Below, one piece after another: positions 36,472-44,342 of a stretch of DNA of 64,000 bases. The notes beneath the pieces are model-generated. The model worked only from the letters and a program-made list of their open reading frames with translations, was not told where the DNA came from and searched no databases. The translations under genes and the position numbers were made by a program. Numbering within the stretch: position 1 is the stretch's first letter; every line of letters begins with the position of its first letter. Origin of the DNA: an uncultured Stenotrophomonas sp. (GTDB taxonomy: Bacteria > Pseudomonadota > Gammaproteobacteria > Xanthomonadales > Xanthomonadaceae); the NCBI GenBank assembly GCA_900078405.1, contig FLTS01000001.1, positions 2,008,626 through 2,072,625 on the forward strand. The letters run 5' to 3'.

Positions 36472-36513
36472 ATTCTGGCAAGCCGTTCGCCACCACCGTT
36501 TGACGTGGATCAA
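36472..36513 (-). promoter_or_regulatory. FNR/Anr box and -10 for ubiD
   Basis: TTGACGTGGATCAA at 36500-36513. The minus-strand hexamer CAGAAT (36477-36472) predicts a start near 36465, with the box centred at -41.5, and ubiD begins 12-24 bases downstream. Confidence 0.72.
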
Positions 36514-36547
36514 TCCCGCTGGAATCCGGAATCCGCAGATGCATTCC

Positions 36548-36617
36548 GTAGACGCGGGGCTTGCCCCGCATGAGGCTTTCCCGGTGATGCTCCATGCGGG
36601 GCAAGCCCCGCATCTAC
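36548..36617. repeat. GTAG-headed REP pair (BIME-like)
   Basis: GTAGACGCGGGGCTTGCCCC at the left and an inverted copy ending GCGGGGCAAGCCCCGCATCTAC at the right, with GTAG/CTAC heads facing outward and 24 bases between. This is the layout of REP doublets such as Stenotrophomonas SMAG elements. Confidence 0.85.
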
Positions 36618-36637
36618 GGCATCCCGGCAGCCGGCTT

Positions 36638-37603
36638 TCAGTCGTAATTGCTCAATGCCAGCGACAACAACGCCTTGGCCTGCTCGCGCAACGAGGTCGG
36701 CTCGACGATCTCCGCGTCCGAACCGTAGTGCAGCACGTCCATCAGCAGCTCGCGCGAGACGCTGTATGGCACCTTCAGCTCGTAGCGGCCATCGGCCAGG
36801 AAGCGGCCCTGCTGCCTGGAATGCCAATGCTCGTCGGCCACCCAGCGCGCGGCCTTGGCGCTGAACACGATGGTCGCCCAGCCCTTGGGCGCGCCGGAGA
36901 AAATGCCGTAACCGGCGCCCAACTGCGCGTCCAGCTCGTCATCGGCGATGTCGCGGGCCGGCTGGTCGACCACCCGCGCCTTGTGGATGCGGTCCACCGC
37001 GAAGCTGCGCAGCGCCTCGCGGCCGTGGTCCCAGGCGTCCAGGTACCAGTTGTCGCGGTAGTGGGTGATGCGCTGCGGCGACACCGTGCGCCGGGTCACC
37101 TCGTCGGTGGAGCGCGCGCGGTAGTCGAAGGACAACTGCTTGCGCTCCAGCACGCCCGAGGCCACGGTGCGGAAGCTGGCCTCGTCCAGCTTGCGGCCGC
37201 GGTGCGGGATCACCCGCACCCGCTCCACCGGCCACGACGACGCCCCGGCCTGCGCCGCCAGCAGGCTCTCGATGCGCTGCTGCAGCGGCGCCAGTACCGC
37301 CGACAGCACCCCGCCGCCGGTGCGCGCCAGCAGGTGCTGGGAAGCCAGCAGCGCGTGCAGTTCCTCGGAGCTGAGCCACAGGCCGGGCAGCTCGAAGCGG
37401 TCGCTCTCCCCGCTCTGGTAGCGGAAACCGGCCTCGCCATCGCCCTCCACCGGCGCCATCAGCGCATCGCGCAGGAAGGCCAGGTCGCGGTAGACGGTGG
37501 CGCGGGAGCAGCCCAGCTCGTCCTGCAGCTGTGCCACCGTGACCGGGTAGCGGGCCGACTTGAGATGGCGGTGCAGCGCGTTGATGCGTTCGTAGCGGTC
37601 CAT
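36638..37603 (-). CDS. WYL-domain transcriptional regulator
   Basis: A 321-residue regulator: N-terminal DeoR-like winged helix (MDRYERINALHRHLKSARYP ... ATVYRDLAFLRD, residues 1-55), WYL ligand-sensing domain (about 135-210, with LSFDYRAR and YRDNWYLDAWDHGR) and a WCX C-terminal extension. WYL regulators sense nucleic-acid or nucleotide signals and often control DNA repair or defence. No obvious target gene is adjacent. I chose ATG 37603 at the start of the HTH. Confidence 0.92.
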   Translation of the reverse strand: MDRYERINALHRHLKSARYPVTVAQLQDELGCSRATVYRDLAFLRDALMAPVEGDGEAGFRYQSGESDRFELPGLWLSSEELHALLASQHLLARTGGGVLSAVLAPLQQRIESLLAAQAGASSWPVERVRVIPHRGRKLDEASFRTVASGVLERKQLSFDYRARSTDEVTRRTVSPQRITHYRDNWYLDAWDHGREALRSFAVDRIHKARVVDQPARDIADDELDAQLGAGYGIFSGAPKGWATIVFSAKAARWVADEHWHSRQQGRFLADGRYELKVPYSVSRELLMDVLHYGSDAEIVEPTSLREQAKALLSLALSNYD

Positions 37604-37753
37604 GCGCCGATTATGTCCGAGTCCGGGCCGGGGTGCCCTGCCCGGCCTGCCCGAACCGCAAATGAAGCCGGTGCCGCGCCCGGACGGACGCGGCGGGGGC
37701 ATCCGTTATCATGAAAACGTTCCCATCCACGCCCCCTGCCCGGAGATTTCCCG

Positions 37754-38596
37754 ATGTCGCTGCGCGTTTCCCTGTTCCTGCCACTGCTGCTGTGCGCCCC
37801 GTCGGCGTGGGCCGACGACGCCTCCGACGCCGCTGCCATGACCTCGCCCTGGAGCGGCAGCGGCGGCGAGCTCGGCTTCGCGTCCGCCCACGGCAACAGC
37901 ACCACCGAGAGCTTCAACGGCCGCCTGAAACTGCGCTACACCGATGATGACTGGGTGCACAGCATGGACCTGTTCGGCCTGCGCTCCAGCGCCGAATACA
38001 CCGAAACCGCCGACGACGGCAGCACCAGCCGCAAGCGCCAGACCACCGCCAACCGTTACACCGCCGGCGCCGGCAGCGCGCTGCAGTTGGGCGAGCACCG
38101 CCAGCTGACCGCCACGGTGCGCTACGAGCGCGACGATTTCGCCACCTACGACCGCCAGGGCAGCTTCGGCCTCGGCTACGGCACCCGCCTGATCGATGGC
38201 GAGCGGCTGGTGCTGGATACCCAGGTCGGCCTGACCCTGTTGCTGGGGGCGCCGCGGGCCACGCCAGTGATCTCGGCGCTGGATACCCAGGTCGGCCCCG
38301 GCGTGCGCCGCTCGCACGAAGCGGCGACCGACGAGGAACGCACCGGGCTGATCGGCCGCGGCCTGTTCGACCTGAAATTCGGCATCACCGACAACACCGA
38401 ACTGGTCAACACGCTGCTGGTCGAGTCCGGCTCGTACAACACCTTCGCGCAGAACGACTTCGGCGTCTCGGTGGCGATGAACAGCCACTTCGCACTGAAG
38501 GCCGGCTGGCAGGCCCGTTACAACAGCGACGTGACCGAGGACAAGCGCAAGACCGATACGCTGGCCACGATGAACGTGGTCTACAGCTTCAAGTGA
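37754..38596 (+). CDS. DUF481 outer-membrane protein with a 22-residue insertion
   Basis: A 280-residue salt-induced-type outer-membrane protein (DUF481). Signal peptide ends SAWA. The rest alternates beta strands and ends in an aromatic terminal residue pattern (MNVVYSFK). GGAG precedes ATG 37754. Residues LDTQVG occur twice (from 154 and 176) because of a 66-bp direct-repeat-bounded insertion; the inserted LTLLLGAPRATPVISA looks out of place in a beta barrel. Function of the family is unclear. Confidence 0.88.
   Translation: MSLRVSLFLPLLLCAPSAWADDASDAAAMTSPWSGSGGELGFASAHGNSTTESFNGRLKLRYTDDDWVHSMDLFGLRSSAEYTETADDGSTSRKRQTTANRYTAGAGSALQLGEHRQLTATVRYERDDFATYDRQGSFGLGYGTRLIDGERLVLDTQVGLTLLLGAPRATPVISALDTQVGPGVRRSHEAATDEERTGLIGRGLFDLKFGITDNTELVNTLLVESGSYNTFAQNDFGVSVAMNSHFALKAGWQARYNSDVTEDKRKTDTLATMNVVYSFK
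38212..38297. other. 66-bp in-frame insertion with 20-bp direct repeats in the DUF481 gene
   Basis: A perfect 20-bp direct repeat (38212-38231 and 38278-38297, containing GGATACCCAGGTCGG) brackets 46 unique bases. The period of 66 keeps the frame. The inner segment has no stop codon and encodes a hydrophobic patch. Confidence 0.85.
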
Positions 38597-38598
38597 GA

Positions 38599-38722
38599 GG
38601 CCGGGAACGGGGCGCAGGGAACCGGGAATGACGGTGCAACGCGGCACCTGGGGCCGGGCCGGGGAATGATCCCCGGCGGCCCACCCCGAGCCCTCAGCCC
38701 ACTTCCGTTGCCCGTTCCCGCC
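38599..38722. repeat. GGGAACGGGG-type inverted repeat between DUF481 and hemC
   Basis: Left arm from 38599 with GGGAACGG and GGGAACCGGGAAT units; right arm 38700-38722 with CCGTTGCCCGTTCCCG. Imperfect stem around about 75 bases, ending at the hemC stop. An inner hairpin GCCGGGGAATGATCCCCGGC lies at about 38655-38674. Confidence 0.6.
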
Positions 38723-39631
38723 TTACCGCAACAACTCGCCGGCACCGGCCGCCAGCAGCTGCCGCGCCACTTCCCGGCCCACTGCCTCCGGGTCGCTGCC
38801 CGGCCCCTGCACCTCGGCGCGGACGCTGCGGCCGTCGGTGACGCCACCGACCAGCCCCTGCAGCCACAGGTCGTCGCCGCGCCACTGTGCCAGCCCGGCC
38901 ACCGGCACGTGGCAGCTGCCGTCCAGCGCCCGATTCATCGCCCGCTCGGCTTCCACGCAGGGCCGGGTGCCGGCGTCGTCCAGCACCGCCAGCAGCGCGA
39001 TCACTTCATTCGCATCAGCCCGGCATTCCACCGCCACCGCTGCCTGCGCCGGCGCCGGCAGCCACTGTGGCGCACGCAGGCGGTCGGCGATGCGCGCGCC
39101 CAGCTGCAGCCGCTCCAGCCCGGCGCAGGCCAGGATGATGGCGTCGTAGTCGCCGGCATCGAGCTTGGCCAGGCGGGTGTTGACGTTGCCGCGCAGGTCA
39201 CGCGATTGCAGGTCCGGGCGCAGCGCGCGCAGCTGCGCCTGCCGGCGCAGCGAGGAGGTGCCGACGCAGGCGCCCTGCGGCAGCGCGTCCAGCGTGGCGT
39301 AGCGGTTGGAGACGAAGGCGTCGGCCGGGTCGGCGCGTTGCAGGATGCCCGGCAGCGCGAACGGCGCGTCCAGCTCCATCGGCACGTCCTTGAGCGAATG
39401 CACAGCGCAATCGGCTTCGCCGCGCAGCATCGCCAGTTCCAGCTCCTTGAGGAACAGGCCCTTGCCGCCGATGGCGGCCAACGAGCGGTCCAGCACCTCG
39501 TCGCCGCGCGTGCTCATCGGCACCAGTTCGACCACCAGCCCCGGGTGTGCCTGGCGCAGGCGGTCGGCGACGTGTTCGCTCTGCCACAGGGCAAGCGGGC
39601 TCTTTCGGGTGGCGATGCGCAGCGTTTTCAT
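38723..39631 (-). CDS. hemC: Hydroxymethylbilane synthase (porphobilinogen deaminase)
   Basis: A 302-residue cytoplasmic enzyme polymerising four porphobilinogens in haem synthesis. [18 protein letters not shown] at the N-terminus, [11 protein letters not shown] with the catalytic Asp, [11 protein letters not shown], and the dipyrromethane cofactor cysteine in [10 protein letters not shown]. It follows algR by 22 bases, the same algR-hemC order as in Pseudomonas. Confidence 0.97.
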   Translation of the reverse strand: MKTLRIATRKSPLALWQSEHVADRLRQAHPGLVVELVPMSTRGDEVLDRSLAAIGGKGLFLKELELAMLRGEADCAVHSLKDVPMELDAPFALPGILQRADPADAFVSNRYATLDALPQGACVGTSSLRRQAQLRALRPDLQSRDLRGNVNTRLAKLDAGDYDAIILACAGLERLQLGARIADRLRAPQWLPAPAQAAVAVECRADANEVIALLAVLDDAGTRPCVEAERAMNRALDGSCHVPVAGLAQWRGDDLWLQGLVGGVTDGRSVRAEVQGPGSDPEAVGREVARQLLAAGAGELLR

Positions 39632-39653
39632 GGCGCCATTATCGACGCAGTGG

Positions 39654-40373
39654 TCATGCCCCGGCCAGTTCCGCCTTCAGCGCGGCCACGCAGCGGCGGC
39701 TGACTTCCAGCGGTTGCGGCACGCCGTGGAGCAGTGCCTGCACCTGCCCGGCGGGCGTGCGCCGCAACTCGCGCAGGCGCGGCCGCGCCACCAGGCAGCT
39801 GCGGTGGATGCGCACGAACTGCGCGGGGAACTCCTCCTCCAGCGCACGCAGCGGCTCCTCGATCAGGTCTTCGCCGTGGACGTGGTGTACCACCACGTAC
39901 TTCTCGTCGGCCTGCAGGTAGAGCACGTCCTCCAGCGGGATCAACCGCAGGCTGCCGCGCAGGCGCGCGCACAGCGTCTTGCGCGCCGGCGTGCCCGGTG
40001 CCGGGGCGCGGCCGGCAAGGAAGGTGCGCACCCGCTCCAGCGCGGCCGCCAGCCGCTCGGCACGGATCGGTTTCATCAGGTAGTCGATGGCCGCCGCCTC
40101 GAACGCCGACAGCGCGTGCGCGTCGTAGGCGGTGCAGAACACCACCGCCGGTCGCGGCTGCAGTTGCGCCAATTGCCGGGCCACCGCCAGCCCGTCGCTG
40201 CCGGGCATGGCGATGTCCAGCAGCACCAGGTCCGGCGGCGCCGACATGCAGGCCGCCAGCGCATCGTCGCCGTTGCCGGCCTCGGCCACCACGCCCACGT
40301 CGGCGTGCGCGGCGAGCAGCGCGCGCAGGCGCCCACGCGCCAGCGGTTCATCGTCGGCAATGAGCACCCGCAT
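39654..40373 (-). CDS. algR: LytTR response regulator (AlgR type)
   Basis: A 239-residue regulator. Receiver domain 1-115 with ADDEP, phospho-acceptor Asp in [10 protein letters not shown], and Lys in [16 protein letters not shown]. LytTR DNA-binding domain about 135-235 ([27 protein letters not shown]). In Pseudomonas AlgR controls alginate and type IV pili. The cognate sensor AlgZ/FimS, usually next door, is absent here: an esterase gene is upstream. Confidence 0.9.
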   Translation of the reverse strand: MRVLIADDEPLARGRLRALLAAHADVGVVAEAGNGDDALAACMSAPPDLVLLDIAMPGSDGLAVARQLAQLQPRPAVVFCTAYDAHALSAFEAAAIDYLMKPIRAERLAAALERVRTFLAGRAPAPGTPARKTLCARLRGSLRLIPLEDVLYLQADEKYVVVHHVHGEDLIEEPLRALEEEFPAQFVRIHRSCLVARPRLRELRRTPAGQVQALLHGVPQPLEVSRRCVAALKAELAGA

Positions 40374-40466
40374 CGCCCTTCTCTCGTCTGCCAGTTCCCC
40401 CGAGGGGCCCATGTTAGCCATCCCCGGCGCGGTGCGGGCGGCCGGTGGGCTATTCCGCGATGCGGC

Positions 40467-41132
40467 TCACGGCTGCGCGAAGCGGGCCTGCAACCAATCG
40501 CCCAGCGCGTGGATTTCCTCGGCACAGACCTGGTGCGCCATGGGGTAGCGGTGCCATTCCACGCCGAAACCCAGTTCCTTCAGCACCTGCATGCTGTGCT
40601 CGGCGACCTGCAGCGGGATCACCGGGTCGCCGCTGCCGTGGGCCATGAACACCGGCTGCGCGGTGGCGCCCACAGCCAGCTGCGCGGCGGCGGCATCCAC
40701 TTCCGGCAGATAGGTGGACAGGGCGACCAGCCCGGCCAGCGGTTGCCGGCGCTGCAGGCCGGCGGACAAGCTAATCGCCCCGCCCTGCGAAAAACCGGCC
40801 AGCAGGATGCGTTCGAGCGGCATACCGCGCTCCTGCTCACGGGCGATCAATTCTTCCACCTGCGCCACGGACTCGGCCACCCCGGCCGCATCGGCACGAT
40901 TGCGGAAATCCATGCTGGTGATGTCGTACCACGCCCGCATCGGCAGGCCGTTGTTGATGCTGACCGGGCGCTTGGGCGCATGCGGGAACACGAAGCGGAT
41001 CGCCGGCCAGTCCGGGCGCACCAGCTCCGGCACGATCGGCGCGAAATCATGCCCGTCCGCACCCAGCCCGTGCAGCCAGATCACCGACCATTCCGGCGAC
41101 GCGCCGGTCTGCTGTTCCACCGTTTCCAGCAT
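40467..41132 (-). CDS. Carboxylesterase/phospholipase-family alpha/beta hydrolase
   Basis: A 221-residue serine hydrolase. Nucleophile in AGFSQGGAIS, Asp in GSGDPVIP, His in MAHQVCAEEI. Opens MLETVEQQTGASPEWSVIWL, with WLHGLGADGHDF forming the oxyanion region. Same family as Pseudomonas carboxylesterase II and acyl-protein thioesterase; acts on short esters or lysophospholipids. ATG 41132 chosen over an upstream in-frame ATG at 41162, because the family begins there. Confidence 0.9.
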   Translation of the reverse strand: MLETVEQQTGASPEWSVIWLHGLGADGHDFAPIVPELVRPDWPAIRFVFPHAPKRPVSINNGLPMRAWYDITSMDFRNRADAAGVAESVAQVEELIAREQERGMPLERILLAGFSQGGAISLSAGLQRRQPLAGLVALSTYLPEVDAAAAQLAVGATAQPVFMAHGSGDPVIPLQVAEHSMQVLKELGFGVEWHRYPMAHQVCAEEIHALGDWLQARFAQP

Positions 41133-41184
41133 TGCATGCGACTCCAAGGGACCGGGGCGCATTATGCCTGCGCCAACGAATCGC

Positions 41185-41237
<53 letters not shown>

Positions 41238-41294
41238 CGTGATTTTGCTTCCCGGCTTTTGACTTCCCCGCCGTAAAGCGAGCCGAGCACCGCA

Positions 41295-41490
41295 GTGGAA
41301 CGAGGGGCGAAGAGGCGCACGTGTCTGAGCGAAGCGAGTTGTGCGCCGTCCCCTCGTTCCGCGAGGAGCGCAGGGAACCGATGCGGCGCAGCCGCATCGG
41401 CTCGCGTCCGGCCGTGTTGACCAGCCATTCGGCTGTTGAAAAACGCTTCTCTTGGTTACCTTCTCTTTGCACGAGCAAAGAGAAGTAACC
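41295..41490. repeat. Compound structured element (three inverted repeats)
   Basis: Stem 1: GAACGAGGGG (41298-41307) and GGCGCAC (41314-41320) pair with GTGCGCC (41341-41347) and CCCCTCGTTC (41350-41359). Stem 2: CCGATGCGGC / GCCGCATCGG (41378-41400). Stem 3: GGTTACCTTCTCTTTGC (41454-41470) pairs with GCAAAGAGAAGTAACC (41475-41490). Each stem is 10-17 bp. I have seen similar GGTTACTTTCTTTTGC hairpins in xanthomonad intergenic DNA but know no function. Confidence 0.7.
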
Positions 41491-41661
41491 CGCTCCTGCG
41501 CAGCAGGAGTGGAAGCCTTTGCTTTTACCTACTTCCAACCAGCAACAGGAATATCAGGACTTCGCCGCCCCTTACCCCAACCCCTGCTCCGCACCCCGGC
41601 CCTTGCGCTGGCGCAGGGGCGTTCGATGAGCCGCGGACCACTGGTTCGCAAACGGCTCCTC

Positions 41662-43578
41662 TCACCCCGAAGGGAGAGGGGCTTCCACCGCCGCAGCCCG
41701 CAACTCGGCCGCCCGCACCAACACCGGCGGCGGCACGCTTTCCTCCGGAATGGACAACAACCGATGCCGGCGCAACCAGTCACCGACCTTGCGTGACGAC
41801 GTGATCCCCACCACCGGCACCGCCAGCGCCATGCCGATCACCACCGGCGCCATCCACGCTGCCAGCGACGGCGATACCGCGTAGGCCATCGCCCCCATCG
41901 CCACACCGAACACGCTCAGCCCACCGTAGCTGCGCAACAACGCCGCCCAGGAAACACTGCCATCGTCGCGCTGCTGTGCGTCCCAGCCCGAATCCCTGCC
42001 GGCCAGCACCTCGGCCACCCCGCGCGACTGCACGTACATCACCACCGGCGCCATCAACGCGGCCAGCACCGTTTCCAGCAGCACGCTCAACAGCGCGCGC
42101 ACCGCGCCACCGCAACCACTGCGCTCCTTCCGCGAAGCCAGCATCGCCACGTAGCCCATCGCCTTGGGCGCCAGCAGCACCGCCATCGTCACCACGAACA
42201 CCCACAGCACGCCCTGCTCGTCCAGGCCGCGCCAGTAATGCAGCGGCGACAGCCGCAGGTGCAATTCCTGCGCCAGGTCGATGCCGCCCTGGAACAGCGG
42301 GATGGCCATGCCGATCAGCATCAGCATCGCCCACATCGGCGCGGTGAAGTAATGGCCGATGCCGATCAGCATGTGCACGCGGCTGACCCAGTGCAGGCCG
42401 GCACTGCCGACCACCCTGGAATGCTGCAGGTTGCCCTGGCACCAGCGGCGGTCGCGGATCAGCAGGTCGGTCAGCGTCGGCGGGCCTTCCTCGTAGCTGC
42501 CGTGCAGGTAGGGCACCATGTGCGCGGCCCAGCCGCCGCGGCGCATCAACGCCGCCTCGACGAAATCGTGGCTGAGCACGTGGCCACCGAACGGCTTGCG
42601 CCCCGGCAGTTCCGGCAGGCCGGCCTGCTCGGCGAAGGCGCGGGTGCGGATCACCGCGTTGTGGCCCCAGTAGTTGCTCTCGGCGCCATGCCACCAGGCC
42701 ACGCCATAGGCCATCACCGGGCCATAGACGCGGCCGCCGAACTGCTGCATGCGCGCGAACGCGGTGCGCCCGCCGACCACCGACGGCAGCGACTGGATCA
42801 GGCCGACGCCGGGATGGTTCTCCATCGCCGATACCAGCCGTACGATGACCTCGCCGGTCATCAGGCTGTCCGCGTCCAGAATCAGCATCTGCGGATAGGC
42901 ACCACCGAAGCGGCGCACCCAGTCGGCGATGTTGCCGGCCTTGCGCCCACTGTTGTCGGCGCGACGCCGGTAGAACAGCCGCCCCGCCCCGCCGGTGGCT
43001 GCGAGCAGGCGCGCAAACACCTGCTCCTCGGCCTCGCCGATGGCCGCGCGCGTGGTGTCGCTGAGCACGAAGAAATCGAAGCGATCCAACTGCCCGGTGG
43101 CCGCCACCGATTCATAGATGGCCTGCAGCCCAGCCATCATCCGCCGCGGATCCTCGTTGTAGGTCGGCATCAGCAGCGCGGTGCGGTTGCGCAGCTCCGG
43201 CAACGGCGCATCGGGGTGGATGCCCAGCTTGCGGCGCCCGCGCAGCAGCGCCTGCAGGCCGGCCAGGCTGCTGACGAAGGACAGCGCGACCCAGGCGAAC
43301 AGCAGCACGAACAGGCCCAGCAGGCAGGCCTCGAGCACGCCGATGCCGCCCCGGGCCAGCACCTGCACCATCATCCACGTCGCCACCAGCGTCATCGCGA
43401 TGGTGGTGCCGAACACGTACAGGCGCCGCCACGCGATGTTCGGCGGCGAGGTGTCCTGCCAGCGTCCCTGCAGGCGCCCCTGCCGCAGCGACTGCTCGGG
43501 CATCGGCAGCGGATGCTCCGCCGGCAGGACCGCGTTGCCGGCATCCAGGAGGGTGGTTGTGCCTTGCCTTGCCGTCAT
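41662..43578 (-). CDS. opgH: Osmoregulated periplasmic glucan glucosyltransferase OpgH (MdoH)
   Basis: A 638-residue inner-membrane GT2 enzyme polymerising glucose from UDP-glucose for periplasmic glucans. Two N-terminal membrane helices, a cytoplasmic catalytic domain (about 135-385) with [23 protein letters not shown] and [10 protein letters not shown], then several C-terminal helices. Length fits xanthomonad OpgH and is shorter than E. coli (847), which has a longer N-terminus. ATG 43578 ([12 protein letters not shown]) or 43590 are equally possible. opgG is not adjacent. The upstream gap (43579-43852) shows no gene. Confidence 0.93.
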   Translation of the reverse strand: MTARQGTTTLLDAGNAVLPAEHPLPMPEQSLRQGRLQGRWQDTSPPNIAWRRLYVFGTTIAMTLVATWMMVQVLARGGIGVLEACLLGLFVLLFAWVALSFVSSLAGLQALLRGRRKLGIHPDAPLPELRNRTALLMPTYNEDPRRMMAGLQAIYESVAATGQLDRFDFFVLSDTTRAAIGEAEEQVFARLLAATGGAGRLFYRRRADNSGRKAGNIADWVRRFGGAYPQMLILDADSLMTGEVIVRLVSAMENHPGVGLIQSLPSVVGGRTAFARMQQFGGRVYGPVMAYGVAWWHGAESNYWGHNAVIRTRAFAEQAGLPELPGRKPFGGHVLSHDFVEAALMRRGGWAAHMVPYLHGSYEEGPPTLTDLLIRDRRWCQGNLQHSRVVGSAGLHWVSRVHMLIGIGHYFTAPMWAMLMLIGMAIPLFQGGIDLAQELHLRLSPLHYWRGLDEQGVLWVFVVTMAVLLAPKAMGYVAMLASRKERSGCGGAVRALLSVLLETVLAALMAPVVMYVQSRGVAEVLAGRDSGWDAQQRDDGSVSWAALLRSYGGLSVFGVAMGAMAYAVSPSLAAWMAPVVIGMALAVPVVGITSSRKVGDWLRRHRLLSIPEESVPPPVLVRAAELRAAAVEAPLPSG

Positions 43579-43852
43579 GGAAGGCGCCACGTGCGGGCAG
43601 GCATCACGCAGGAACAGGCCGCCACCGACGGGCAGGCGGCACGGCGGGAAACACGGCTTCCGTGGTTCACGTGGAGGGCTCCAGAGGCAGGGAAACGGGG
43701 AAATCTAGAAGGTCGAACCTAAACGGACCGCGAAGACATCCCGCCAGAATCGGCATAGTGTGCGCCCGATCGCCCTCCATGTCGGCTTTTCCGGACGCCG
43801 TTCCCCCGGGGGGATGGCCCGGGCCACTCCCTTCTCCCCCAACGGCAACCGC

Positions 43853-44173
43853 TCAGCGCGGCGGCGACAACAGGCCGCGGCGGCGGAACCACCATTCCAG
43901 CGGCACCGTGACCAGCGGCGGCACCGCCGCCAGCAGGGCCAGCAGCAGCGCCCACAGCGGCCAGCGCTGGCGGATGCCCGCATACACACTGGCCACCACG
44001 TACAGCAGGAACGCCAGCCCGTGCAGGCGGCCGAACAGCCAGACCCCCAGCTCGGTGGTCTGGGTGCCGTACTTGAGCAGCATGCCGACCAGCAGCCCGG
44101 CCCAGGTGGCGCCCTCGATGAAGGCGGCAGCAGCGAACAGCTTCCCGGTGGGGGACATCGGCTTGGCGGGCAT
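43853..44173 (-). CDS. DUF3817 integral membrane protein
   Basis: A 106-residue protein with three membrane helices. The family pattern AAFIEGATWAGLLVGMLLKY and FGRLHGLAFLLYV is visible. Function unknown. ATG 44173 was chosen over GTG 44179. It is divergent from the WbsX-like gene. Confidence 0.85.
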   Translation of the reverse strand: MPAKPMSPTGKLFAAAAFIEGATWAGLLVGMLLKYGTQTTELGVWLFGRLHGLAFLLYVVASVYAGIRQRWPLWALLLALLAAVPPLVTVPLEWWFRRRGLLSPPR

Positions 44174-44342
44174 CAACACGTCGTCATTTGGTCGAAAGGT
44201 CGCGGATTGTAGAGGAAATGCATTCAGATTCCCCGCTGGCCCGGCCGGGCATTGACCTAGAATCCCCGCCCAGCAACGACGCCGGAGAGCCGCGGGCCTC
44301 CATGCCGTACGCTCTCATCCATACCGCCTGACGCCACGATCA

